The position numbers were made by a program, and so were the translations under genes. Positions 1 through 7,500 of a stretch of 64,000 nucleotides of DNA are shown piece after piece. How positions within the stretch are numbered: position 1 is the stretch's first letter; each line of letters begins with the position of its first letter. The stretch spans positions 3,658,001 through 3,722,000 of the forward strand of contig OZ245881.1 in the NCBI GenBank assembly GCA_965229505.1. Reading direction: 5' to 3'. The notes below the pieces were generated by a model that worked only from the letters and a program-made list of their open reading frames with translations, searched no databases and was not told the origin of the DNA. Origin of the DNA: UBA6059 sp040219045 (GTDB lineage: Bacteria > Bacteroidota > Bacteroidia > Cytophagales > Cyclobacteriaceae).

Positions 1-1
1 A

Positions 2-511
2 GTTAAAGCAGTAAAAGTGATGTCCTTTGAACAAGCTTTTTAAGTTTTTGATAACCCTTTCAAAAAGAAAAAGGATATAGATGCAATTTGATCTGCAAAT
101 CACAAAAATATCCAGATCGACGAATCCTTCGTGTTTACCATTTTGAATGCCCGTAGGATTATTGGCAGCAACAGATCCGGATATCCCGATATATCTGATA
201 AATGGTATCCGGCCCAATAGTTTTAGGGTGCTATTTCCTTGATTGATAAGCGATTGTGATAGTTGATCCTTTTGCTCTTGTTGGTCTATTATGGTGCTGT
301 TTCTCTTGACACATACCAAACCCTTATTTACTGAAACGAGATTTTCTTCTTTTAACTCTTGGATCGCTGCTTCGAATTCTTTCTGGTTATGAGCATCAAT
401 TCCTAACCATTTTTGGCATTCGCTTATCCGTAGAGGGGCATTGAACACGTTTCTGTAGGAAAGATGAATTATGATTTTCTGTTTGGTAGAAAGATGAAAG
501 AATTGATCCAT
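2..511 (-). CDS. Nucleotidyltransferase-domain protein (C-terminus cut off by window edge)
   Basis: The minus frame opens at an ATG at 511 and stays open for 170 codons to the window edge, so the gene is partial. The first 75 or so residues look like a winged-helix domain, starting MDQFFHLSTKQKIIIHLSY. They are followed at about residues 104-135 by a minimal nucleotidyltransferase pattern: a GISGSVAANNP segment and then a DLDIFVIC segment, that is a glycine-serine motif followed by a D-x-D metal-binding pair. Proteins of this layout transfer a nucleotidyl group or are enzymes of unknown substrate; nothing here shows the substrate. The gene is divergent from the methyltransferase at 710, leaving a shared 198-bp promoter region. 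Confidence 0.7.
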   Translation of the reverse strand, partial: MDQFFHLSTKQKIIIHLSYRNVFNAPLRISECQKWLGIDAHNQKEFEAAIQELKEENLVSVNKGLVCVKRNSTIIDQQEQKDQLSQSLINQGNSTLKLLGRIPFIRYIGISGSVAANNPTGIQNGKHEGFVDLDIFVICRSNCIYILFLFERVIKNLKSLFKGHHFYCFN

Positions 512-709
512 AAGAATACATTGGAAATTACAGAAAATAAGAAAATGACCTAAGCCAATGTCGGATTAATGATGGTCTTTGTCGGATTTTTTTCACCATC
601 TAGAGTTTGCTACTCTTCTTTGTTACCTCACAGTTAAGAACATCTCTTGTTGAACAAATTGCATCTGCTAGGTTTCAGCATGTAAGGAAAATATAAGATT
701 GGCCCTTCT

Positions 710-1630
710 GTGGGTAAGGCATATCAATCGGCTTTATCTAGCCTTCCCTCTGGGTATAGACAATTGGACATGGAATATTTTCCTTATATACTGTCCTTGA
801 TCGTAACTTGTAGGACTATGAAATATATAGCCGAACAGTACAGTAAATATGAATATCCTTTAATTCCATCTGAGGCTGATCTTGGGGCATATCAATATTT
901 CATAGATGAGTATGTAGATAGGGCCGGTGATTCAACCTTCAACGTTCTGATCTGTGGGGTTACTCCTCATTTGGTGAGTTTAAAATACCCTGAGAGTACC
1001 TTCATCTTAGGTGTTGATTTCACCGAAGAGATGATTCAGTATGTATGGCCCGGTGACATTCCGAACAAGAGACAGGCTTTAAAAGCAAATTGGCTTGATA
1101 TGGAAGTAGAAGCCTCTTCAATTGATATTATGCTTGGAGATGGGTCGCTCAATTTCCTTGATGATGTTGCTTATGATACCTTTTTAAGAAAGGCCGCTGG
1201 TTTTTTAAAGCCGCAAGGGGTAATGATCAATAGGATTTATTTATCCAATAATCATGATTCCCCTGAGGAATGCTACCGAGGAATTTTTGAAAAGAGGTAT
1301 GCCCATTTGACAGAGTTCCGACTGAAGTTTATGCAATCGTTACAAAGGGATGAAAGTGATGGAGTTCTTATGGCCGAAGTATATGACCAGTGGATGAGTA
1401 TGAAGCCTGATGTTGAAGCTATTGCTAAGCAGACTGGCTATGATGTTTCTATTATAGAGGGGATGAATTTGTATAAAAATAAGCAGGCCAAATTGTATTT
1501 CCACCCTGTGCGTTTTCATGAGACTTTAATGCGCAAATACTTTCATGATGTTGAATCAATCTGTCCCGAATCAAATATGGGTGACGTTGTGCCGGTAATT
1601 GCGGCAAAAAAACCAACACTGAGAGTTTAG
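710..1630 (+). CDS. SAM-dependent methyltransferase-like protein
   Basis: This 306-residue protein carries a class I methyltransferase core. A glycine-containing strand (VLICGVTPHLV, about residue 80) is followed by an acidic strand end (ILGVDFTEEM) and a motif resembling the post-II loop (LGDGSLNFLDD, about residue 145), then FLKPQGVMINRIY, typical of the strand after the substrate pocket. The first motif lacks the usual GxGxG, so SAM binding is inferred. The start given is a GTG; an in-frame ATG at 770 is an alternative and neither has a clear ribosome binding site. Its stop overlaps the stop of the convergent gene at 1627 by four bases. The substrate is unknown. Confidence 0.75.
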   Translation: MGKAYQSALSSLPSGYRQLDMEYFPYILSLIVTCRTMKYIAEQYSKYEYPLIPSEADLGAYQYFIDEYVDRAGDSTFNVLICGVTPHLVSLKYPESTFILGVDFTEEMIQYVWPGDIPNKRQALKANWLDMEVEASSIDIMLGDGSLNFLDDVAYDTFLRKAAGFLKPQGVMINRIYLSNNHDSPEECYRGIFEKRYAHLTEFRLKFMQSLQRDESDGVLMAEVYDQWMSMKPDVEAIAKQTGYDVSIIEGMNLYKNKQAKLYFHPVRFHETLMRKYFHDVESICPESNMGDVVPVIAAKKPTLRV

Positions 1631-2445
1631 CCTTTGACTAGTGCCTTGGTTTTTAGGTAAACCATTCGGCTGTATGCCTGGAACGCTTTCTTTTTAGTCT
1701 TTATCGGATGGTAAACCTTGTTTCTTTTAGTCATCCAAAAATGTGGCGGCCGGTACCGATGGGTTTGCTTGAATTTTGATCCTAGTTGGTAGTACTTATT
1801 GACTAATGAATCTGGTGTATACTTTCCTTCACCACCAAAGTCAACGAGTGAATTTCCCTCTGCCTTAAAAATTGTTGGTAACAGGATTTCGAAATGGCCC
1901 ACCCACCCTTTATCATAGCATTTAATAACTGTTTTAAGCGCATTTCGGGACATTCTGTAGATGGGGTTGAAACTCCATAGTTTTTCAGTATCCGGGACAT
2001 CATCCCCATCCTTTCGTATCCAATCCCACATGAAGAAATCAGGCATTTCATGATAATGTCGAATCTTAGCAGCCACAAAATCAGCAGCATGTGTATTCAC
2101 CTCATCAAAAAAGATGCTATAGCGGCCATTAAAACGCACATCATCTTCAATCACCCAGTAATAATCAAAATCCGGGTAGAGTCGATAAAAGTAGAGTAGG
2201 GGCAGATGAGTGTTGCCAAATCCGATGTTGCCTCCACGAAATAATGGAATATCGAGACTATGGATTTTAGATTGGTCAAATGCAATGATGGACTCATCTG
2301 AGGAGAATTTGTTGCCATGATCATCATCCAATAGGATGAATACCGACGACTCCTTTGATTCCATCTTTGACAGCCCCTTGTACAAAGAGGAATATACCTG
2401 CTGCGGCCCTCTGGTTAATATGAGATAGGCTATTTTTTTAGGCAC
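1627..2445 (-). CDS. Glycosyltransferase-like protein (GT-A type, uncertain)
   Basis: This 272-residue protein has no signal peptide. It begins with a strand and TRGP motif (residues 5-14), then FILLDDDHG at 36-44 and the acidic cluster VIEDDVRF at 98-105. The last resembles the metal-binding DxD region of GT-A glycosyltransferases. The C-terminal half is basic and aromatic. The first eight bases overlap the end of the glutamine amidotransferase gene upstream on the same strand, so the two are probably co-transcribed, yet a glycosyltransferase has no obvious role in the catabolic operon before it. Family assignment rests only on the motif; it could be another nucleotide-sugar-using enzyme or a protein of unknown function. 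Confidence 0.7.
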   Translation of the reverse strand: MPKKIAYLILTRGPQQVYSSLYKGLSKMESKESSVFILLDDDHGNKFSSDESIIAFDQSKIHSLDIPLFRGGNIGFGNTHLPLLYFYRLYPDFDYYWVIEDDVRFNGRYSIFFDEVNTHAADFVAAKIRHYHEMPDFFMWDWIRKDGDDVPDTEKLWSFNPIYRMSRNALKTVIKCYDKGWVGHFEILLPTIFKAEGNSLVDFGGEGKYTPDSLVNKYYQLGSKFKQTHRYRPPHFWMTKRNKVYHPIKTKKKAFQAYSRMVYLKTKALVKG

Positions 2446-3124
2446 TAATGAATTCTGTCAAAAGGTGGGATAGAAATGCAGTGTCAGGACTACTAACAAA
2501 GCTTTGCTTAGCGGCTTCCATTTTTTCGGTACTTATCTTCTCTGGTCTGCGCTCAAATACTGCCTGGTTATACGCTTTGCTAAACTCAGGATGCCCCTGA
2601 ATACCCAGGAAGTTTGACCCTACCGTGAAAATGCCTACTGGGCAGGTGGATGAGCTTGCCCATACCTTAGAATTTGAAGGTAATTCGGCAACCTGATCCT
2701 GACACAGCATCAGTACATTGAATGCACTGACGTCCTCTTCTATCCAGGGTAGCCGTGCAGATATCTGAAAAGTATGAACCCCAATCAGATATCCATGAGC
2801 TGACTTGTTCACTACGCCTCCCAGCGCGTGTGCCATCATCTGATGGCCGAAGCAGCTGCCGACAAACTTTTTCCCAGCCCTGAATACGTCTCTGGTAAAT
2901 TGGGACAGGTCATCAATCCATTCGATTTTTTCATAGACAGAGTGTTTTGACCCTGTACAAACAAAAGCGTCATAATCGTTGATGTCAGGAAACTGTCCAT
3001 CACAAACAAACCAAGCGTCCATGGGTAGCGTGGGCAGGAGCTTTTGGAACATTATGGGGTAGTCTCCATGAGCGGCAATAAGATCCGCTCTGACATGATC
3101 ACAAACGAGTAGCGCTACTTTCAT
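2438..3124 (-). CDS. Class I glutamine amidotransferase, probable gamma-glutamyl-glycine hydrolase
   Basis: This 228-residue protein is a stand-alone class I glutamine amidotransferase domain. The nucleophile elbow GSCFGHQ has Cys91, and the IQGHPEF motif supplies His178 and Glu180, so the triad is complete. There is no GMP synthase or other synthetase domain. Stand-alone members such as PuuD hydrolyse gamma-glutamyl amides. Its ATG overlaps the aldehyde dehydrogenase stop by one base, and a glutamine-synthetase-like ligase lies further upstream in the same direction. From this context its likely job is the last step of a gamma-glutamylated pathway, releasing glutamate from gamma-glutamyl-glycine. 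The exact substrate is inferred from the ethanolamine permease in the same operon. Confidence 0.85.
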   Translation of the reverse strand: MKVALLVCDHVRADLIAAHGDYPIMFQKLLPTLPMDAWFVCDGQFPDINDYDAFVCTGSKHSVYEKIEWIDDLSQFTRDVFRAGKKFVGSCFGHQMMAHALGGVVNKSAHGYLIGVHTFQISARLPWIEEDVSAFNVLMLCQDQVAELPSNSKVWASSSTCPVGIFTVGSNFLGIQGHPEFSKAYNQAVFERRPEKISTEKMEAAKQSFVSSPDTAFLSHLLTEFISA

Positions 3125-4512
3125 TATTGCGGTAGCTTGAGATGGAAGGACTTAGGTCTGGTCAGGTGCACATACCCTAGGGGACTGAGCGTGCAGCCCC
3201 TACCGGAATCTTTAACCCCGGTCCACGCCAACTCAGGGTCGAGATAGTCGCAGCGATTCATAAACCAGGTGCCCGTCTCAATCTGATCCCCAATGGTGAT
3301 AGCCTTTTCGACATTTGCTGTCCATATGCTTGCGGTGAGGCCATAGCGGCTGTCGTTCATGAGTTGGATCGCCTCTTCGTCATCTTTGACTGACATAATA
3401 CCGATGACTGGCCCAAAGGTTTCCTCTTTCATAAGGCCCATGCCATGATCAACATCGACCAGCACATGGGGAGCAAGGTAAGGGAGCTGTAGTTCAGGGA
3501 AGTCGCCGCTTCCCACGAGCAGTTTAGCTCCCTGCGCTATGGCAGACTGTACCTGCTGTTGTGCTCTTTCTGCATTGGCCACCCTAACCATCGGTCCAAG
3601 CATCGACGCTGGATCAAGTGGGTTGCCTATCTGATAGGTCTTAGTCAATGAGACAAACTCCTTTACAAACTGATCATAGACTGACTCATGAACATAAATC
3701 CTCTCCACACTACAGCAGGACTGTCCCGAATTGAAAAACGCGCCATCCACCAGATTCTCTACGGCTTCTGATAGGTTGGCGTCAGCACGGACATAGGCCG
3801 GGTCTTTACCTCCCAACTCCAGCCCGGCTGAGATGAACCTACCGGAAATGGCTTGCTGCACTGCCCGTCCACCTTCGACCGATCCGGTAAATGCCACATA
3901 GTCTACAAAGGGGACTTTGATCATATTTGCCACCTGATCATGATCAATGTGGAGATATTGGAAAACACCCTTGGGTAAATCCGCTGCGTCAAATGCCTCA
4001 GCATATCGCTCTGCGCAAAGTGCAGTTTGTTCAGCCATTTTTAGAATAACGGAATTACCCGCCATGATTGCAGGAATAATTGCATTGACGCTGGTGAGAT
4101 AGGGGTAGTTCCAGGGTGCTAGAACCAATACTGTCCCTATCGGCTCCTGACGGATGAATCGTTGAAAGCCTTGTTTTTCAGAAGCGACCTGATCAGCAAG
4201 AGCTGCCTCGGCAATCTCGATCATATACGTTGCTCGTTCAGCAAAGCCACCTTTGATCTCGTTTGGTGTATACCTGATGGGTCTGCCCATCATTTGCGTG
4301 ATCTCCTCCCCCCAGGTGTCTGCGTGATCTACGAAATAGTCAACTGCCTTGGTGCAAATAGCCGCTCTTTCTGATAGGGGCGTTTCCTTCCATTTCTTTT
4401 GTGCGATATGTGCTGCCTGGAGTGCCTGATCAATTTGTTGATCATTGTGGTAAGTCCTTTCGGCGTATATCTTCCCTGAACCCGGGCTTATGATACTAAA
4501 TCCTTTTACCAT
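3124..4512 (-). CDS. NAD(P)-dependent aldehyde dehydrogenase
   Basis: This is a 462-residue aldehyde dehydrogenase. The general-base region LELGGKDP (about residue 234) and the catalytic cysteine in FFNSGQSCCS (about residue 264) are intact, as is the C-terminal EETFGPV motif. An in-frame ATG exists at 4551, but it would overlap the upstream dehydrogenase by 38 bases. The ATG at 4512 leaves a one-base gap and begins directly with the family-like MVKGFSIISPGSGKIY, so it is preferred. In the operon it would oxidise the gamma-glutamyl aldehyde made by the short-chain dehydrogenase to the carboxylate (gamma-glutamyl-glycine if ethanolamine is the substrate). The fold is certain; the substrate is inferred. 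Confidence 0.93.
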   Translation of the reverse strand: MVKGFSIISPGSGKIYAERTYHNDQQIDQALQAAHIAQKKWKETPLSERAAICTKAVDYFVDHADTWGEEITQMMGRPIRYTPNEIKGGFAERATYMIEIAEAALADQVASEKQGFQRFIRQEPIGTVLVLAPWNYPYLTSVNAIIPAIMAGNSVILKMAEQTALCAERYAEAFDAADLPKGVFQYLHIDHDQVANMIKVPFVDYVAFTGSVEGGRAVQQAISGRFISAGLELGGKDPAYVRADANLSEAVENLVDGAFFNSGQSCCSVERIYVHESVYDQFVKEFVSLTKTYQIGNPLDPASMLGPMVRVANAERAQQQVQSAIAQGAKLLVGSGDFPELQLPYLAPHVLVDVDHGMGLMKEETFGPVIGIMSVKDDEEAIQLMNDSRYGLTASIWTANVEKAITIGDQIETGTWFMNRCDYLDPELAWTGVKDSGRGCTLSPLGYVHLTRPKSFHLKLPQ

Positions 4513-4513
4513 A

Positions 4514-5287
4514 TTACTCCGGAGTGACATAGGCAGCTGTGATACCACCATCTACGAGAAATTCTGTACCGGTGACATATGAGGCGTCATCTGAAGCGAG
4601 GAAAAGAGCGGCCTTGGCCATCTCATCTGCTTCACCGAACCGTCCCATGGGGATGTGCACCAATCTCCGCTGCTTTTTAGCCTCGGTGTTCAGGAATTTC
4701 ATAAGTAGCTCCGTGCGGAGTGGACCCGGACATAGCGCATTGACGCGGATGCCTTCGCGTGCATGGATGACAGCCAATTCCCTGGTAAGGGAAAGCACGG
4801 CACCCTTACTGGCGGTGTAAGCGATCTGAGGTGTGGCGGCTCCCAGTAGCGATACAAAGGAAGCGGTGTTGATTATGCTGCCCCCGCCGGCACGCTTGAG
4901 TGCGGGGATACCATATTTACAACCAAGGAAGACTCCCTTAGCATTGATGTTCATCGTCAGATCCCAGGTGTCCTCGGAGGTGGCCTCAGCATTATCGTCA
5001 TTGGAGTCCATGATTCCAGCATTATTGAAGAGGATGTGCAATGCACCGTACTCTTTTTCAGCTACCGCAATCATATGTTCACAGTCCGTGGCTTTAGATA
5101 CATCCGCCTTCACGAAAATAGCCGCTCCACCTACAGATGTGATTTCATCAACAGTAGCCTGACCTTGACTTTCATTGATGTCGGCCACCACTACTTTGGA
5201 ACCTTCTTGAGCAAAGAGTAGGGCGGAGGATTTGCCAATCCCACTACTCCCACCGGTGATCAAACTGACTTTATTCTCTAGTCTCAT
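4514..5287 (-). CDS. Short-chain dehydrogenase/reductase (classical SDR)
   Basis: This 257-residue classical SDR has the cofactor motif TGGSSGIG at residues 11-18, the NNAG motif near 88-91, and the catalytic residues Ser143, Tyr157 and Lys161 (YTASK). It ends in the usual GTEFLVDGG segment. Asp36 after the second strand points to NAD(H) rather than NADP(H). It lies one base before the aldehyde dehydrogenase and downstream of a transposase unit that separates it from the ligase and permease genes. In this setting it is a good candidate for oxidising the alcohol group of gamma-glutamyl-ethanolamide to the aldehyde, replacing the FAD oxidase PuuB of putrescine pathways. Confidence 0.93.
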   Translation of the reverse strand: MRLENKVSLITGGSSGIGKSSALLFAQEGSKVVVADINESQGQATVDEITSVGGAAIFVKADVSKATDCEHMIAVAEKEYGALHILFNNAGIMDSNDDNAEATSEDTWDLTMNINAKGVFLGCKYGIPALKRAGGGSIINTASFVSLLGAATPQIAYTASKGAVLSLTRELAVIHAREGIRVNALCPGPLRTELLMKFLNTEAKKQRRLVHIPMGRFGEADEMAKAALFLASDDASYVTGTEFLVDGGITAAYVTPE

Positions 5288-5427
5288 TTTTAATGATTCA
5301 TGAAATTATAGAATCCAATATAAGGCAAATGCACGTTGAGAGTTAAATATATGGGTATGAAGTTTGTTTAGAAATGAAGGAGCTTCAGTCAGGTGCTCAG
5401 TCTTACTCCATGAAAAAGGTTCTAACA

Positions 5428-5440
5428 ATCCCAAAGGGAT
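5428..5440 (+). repeat. REP-like palindrome 1
   Basis: The sequence is ATCCC-AAA-GGGAT, a five-base arm, three-base loop and five-base arm, followed by the tail GAAATGATG. It is the outer left copy of the transposase unit. Confidence 0.65.
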
Positions 5441-5477
5441 GAAATGATGCTTGCTTAAAGTCAAAAAAACTAATACA

Positions 5478-5490
5478 ACCCCGAAGGGGT
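5478..5490 (+). repeat. REP-like palindrome 2
   Basis: The sequence is ACCCC-GAA-GGGGT, followed by GACATCATT. The tail overlaps the stop codon of the Y1 transposase at 5495-5497. Confidence 0.7.
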
Positions 5491-5494
5491 GACA

Positions 5495-5956
5495 TCATTC
5501 CAACCATTCAAAGAGATATCGCTCATCATGATCAATCTCATACTTCTTCAAGAATTCATGATACTCTTCCCTGAATGATTTTTTGCGGTGGTGTTCCTCT
5601 TGATTTTCGATGTATCTGTAGACCGCACCCAATTGTGATTGGGCGTAAGAAAAAGCTCCATATCCTGATTGCCATTGAAATTTTGAGGCTAGCCACTTTT
5701 GCTCGTTGATGAATTTGCTGGAGTTGTTTTTGACATCCCTCACCAGATCTGACAGTGCTGTGGCGGGGTTCAAGCCGATGAATAGATGCACATGGTCACT
5801 CACTCCGTTGATGATAATGGATTTACTGCCTTTGTTGGTGACAATTCCTGACATGTACTTGAATACTTCTTGCCTCCATGCTTTGCCTAGCAGGCCTTGG
5901 CGATGCTTCACCGCAAAGACGCATTGGATGTAGATCTGTGTGTAAGTGCCTGCCAT
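5495..5956 (-). CDS. IS200/RAYT-like Y1 transposase
   Basis: This 153-residue protein has the layout of Y1 HUH transposases. The HUH motif is His55-Val-His57 in GVSDHVHLFIG. A tyrosine at about 104 in FSYAQSQ, with Gln four residues later, is the expected single catalytic tyrosine. The length is normal and the frame intact, so the enzyme may be active. Such enzymes nick and join single-stranded DNA at hairpins. The gene is flanked by inverted REP-like hairpins rather than the ends of a classical insertion sequence, and no TnpB partner is present, which favours a RAYT-type domesticated enzyme over a simple IS200 copy. Confidence 0.9.
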   Translation of the reverse strand: MAGTYTQIYIQCVFAVKHRQGLLGKAWRQEVFKYMSGIVTNKGSKSIIINGVSDHVHLFIGLNPATALSDLVRDVKNNSSKFINEQKWLASKFQWQSGYGAFSYAQSQLGAVYRYIENQEEHHRKKSFREEYHEFLKKYEIDHDERYLFEWLE

Positions 5957-5962
5957 GGTTTC

Positions 5963-5975
5963 ACCCCGTCGGGGT
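5963..5975 (-). repeat. REP-like palindrome 3
   Basis: On the minus strand it reads ACCCC-GAC-GGGGT, followed by GAAACCATG, where ATG is the transposase start codon. The hairpin therefore sits where a ribosome binding site would be and could affect translation of the gene. Confidence 0.7.
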
Positions 5976-6015
5976 TTTTAGTGTCTAAATTTGGTTTTGC
6001 GTTTACTATCATGTC

Positions 6016-6028
6016 ACCCCTTCGGGGT
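6016..6028 (-). repeat. REP-like palindrome 4
   Basis: On the minus strand it reads ACCCC-GAA-GGGGT followed by GACATGATAG, nearly identical to copy 2 but in the opposite orientation. Confidence 0.7.
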
Positions 6029-6065
6029 TTAAAGGGTAATTTGGTATGTTGTCGTTATAATAATT

Positions 6066-6080
6066 TAATCCCTTTGGGAT
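6066..6080 (-). repeat. REP-like palindrome 5
   Basis: It reads AATCCC-TTT-GGGATT on the plus strand, a six-base arm with a three-base loop. It is the outermost right copy and has the A/T variant of the arm, like the outermost left copy. Confidence 0.65.
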
Positions 6081-6123
6081 TCATTTCTTTGGGTATCGAA
6101 GGACCTGATTACAAATCATATTA

Positions 6124-7500
6124 TTAAATCCTCTCAAAATACCGCTTGCGCTCCCAGTCTGTTACTGATTTCTGATAAGCGTCTATCTCTGTCTGGTAAA
6201 AATGACTGTAGTGTTTCACCACTTCCTTGCCGAAGGCTTCCTCTGCAAAATCACTTGAATGAAAATGAGCTAAGGCATGCTGTAAGTTCATGGGGACTTG
6301 GGCAAGGTGAGAAGCGGCATACACATCACCTTCAAAGCAGTTGGGCGGTGTAACTTCCTCCTTGATCCCTTGCAGGCCGCATGCTAATGAGGCTGCAAAA
6401 GCCAAATAGGGATTGCAGTCAGCACCGGGAATCCTGCATTCTATTCGCAAGCTACTGCCACTACCAACGACCCTGAAGCCCGCTGTACGGTTGTCCCGAC
6501 TCCACGCTAGTCTGGTGGGCGCCCATGAGCCGGATACATACCTCTTGTATGAATTGATGGTGGGCGCATAGAAGACCATCACATCCGGCGCATACTTGAT
6601 CCAACCACCCAAAAACCATCCAAATAATTCAGAGGCCTGTACTGGCCCAAAATCCTTATCTCCAACAAATGCATTCTTACCGTCTTTCCAAAGGCTGATG
6701 TGGATATGGCAGCTACTGCCGGCCTGATCTTCATGAAACTTGGCCATGAACGTAACGGACAGGCCGAAGGCATCTGCCAGTTCTTTGAGGCACTGCTTAT
6801 AGACAATATGACGGTCTGCCATTTGCATGATATCACTATACTGAACGTTGAGCTCGTGTTGGCCGAGCCCCCATTCACCCTTTGAAGTTTCGACGGGCAC
6901 ACCAGAATTTTTAAGATGCCTACGCGCTGCAGCAGTGAAGTCCTCCGTGCGGGTGCCTTGCATAATGTGATAATCCTCCAGGTACCAACCTGCCGGCTCA
7001 AGATCTTGAAAATGCTGGTCGGATGCCGTACGGTAGTCGGTATTGAACAGATAATACTCTAGTTCTGAGGCGGCCATCACCTCAAAACCCGCTGCTTCTG
7101 ACTTCTTAATTTGAGCAGATAGGATGGAACGGGGTGCCACATTTACCGGTAGGTGATCCTTCTCAGAGAACACATCACAAACCACCAAAGCCGTGCATTC
7201 CAGCCAGTCTGCAATACGTAGAGTATTAAAATCGGGAATGAGGTGGAAGTCTCCATAGCCCAGCTCCCAGTTGGCAAAATCATAGCCTGGAACAGGCTCC
7301 ATCTCCATGTCAGTGGTGAGTAGATAATCGCAAGCGTGCGTGCCATGATCGCGGACAGACTCCAGGAAGAACCCTGCGTCGTAGCGCTTGCCCATCATCC
7401 GGCCATAGTGATCCGTAAAGGCAACAATGACGGTTTCTATTTCCTCGGCATCCACCTTGCTGGTGAGGCCGTCCAAAGTAAGCATTCCTTTAGTTTTCAT
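6124..7500 (-). CDS. Glutamine synthetase-like ligase, probable gamma-glutamylethanolamide synthetase
   Basis: This 458-residue protein belongs to the glutamine synthetase superfamily. The N-terminal beta-grasp part includes TDHYGRMMGKRYD, and the catalytic part includes the metal and ATP region around KFHEDQAGSSCHIHISLW and the glutamate/ATP-binding RVVGSGSSLRIECRIPGADCNPY segment. The sequence resembles the PuuA/GlnA4-type ligases that join glutamate to amines rather than ammonia-assimilating GlnA. Its start overlaps the ethanolamine permease gene by 11 bases, so the two are translationally coupled. The expected reaction is ATP-dependent formation of gamma-glutamyl-ethanolamide. Amine specificity is inferred from the permease and cannot be read from the sequence alone. 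Confidence 0.9.
   Translation of the reverse strand: MKTKGMLTLDGLTSKVDAEEIETVIVAFTDHYGRMMGKRYDAGFFLESVRDHGTHACDYLLTTDMEMEPVPGYDFANWELGYGDFHLIPDFNTLRIADWLECTALVVCDVFSEKDHLPVNVAPRSILSAQIKKSEAAGFEVMAASELEYYLFNTDYRTASDQHFQDLEPAGWYLEDYHIMQGTRTEDFTAAARRHLKNSGVPVETSKGEWGLGQHELNVQYSDIMQMADRHIVYKQCLKELADAFGLSVTFMAKFHEDQAGSSCHIHISLWKDGKNAFVGDKDFGPVQASELFGWFLGGWIKYAPDVMVFYAPTINSYKRYVSGSWAPTRLAWSRDNRTAGFRVVGSGSSLRIECRIPGADCNPYLAFAASLACGLQGIKEEVTPPNCFEGDVYAASHLAQVPMNLQHALAHFHSSDFAEEAFGKEVVKHYSHFYQTEIDAYQKSVTDWERKRYFERI

Larger units (their letters stand above)
5428..6080. mobile_element. RAYT/REP-like unit: Y1 transposase with five converging palindromes
   Basis: One Y1 transposase gene is bracketed by five short palindromes: two on the left pointing right and three on the right pointing left. 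They start about 50 bp apart on each side (5428, 5478; 5963, 6016, 6066). Each is a CCC-type arm, a three-base loop and its complement, followed by a partly conserved tail like GTGACATCAT. The transposase stop lies in the tail of the inner left repeat and its start in the tail of the inner right repeat. This matches REP elements with their associated Y1 transposase (RAYT). The unit interrupts the otherwise tight catabolic operon between the ligase and dehydrogenase genes. Confidence 0.75.

Noticed and set aside
2438..3124. Assignment of the amidotransferase as GMP synthase
   Set aside because: It lacks the ATP pyrophosphatase and dimerisation domains and is only 228 residues long.
5428..6080. 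Regularly spaced palindromes at about 50 bases that resemble a CRISPR array
   Set aside because: There are only two and three copies, in opposite orientation on each side of a transposase gene; repeat length is 13-15 bases, and no cas gene is near. They fit REP-like elements.
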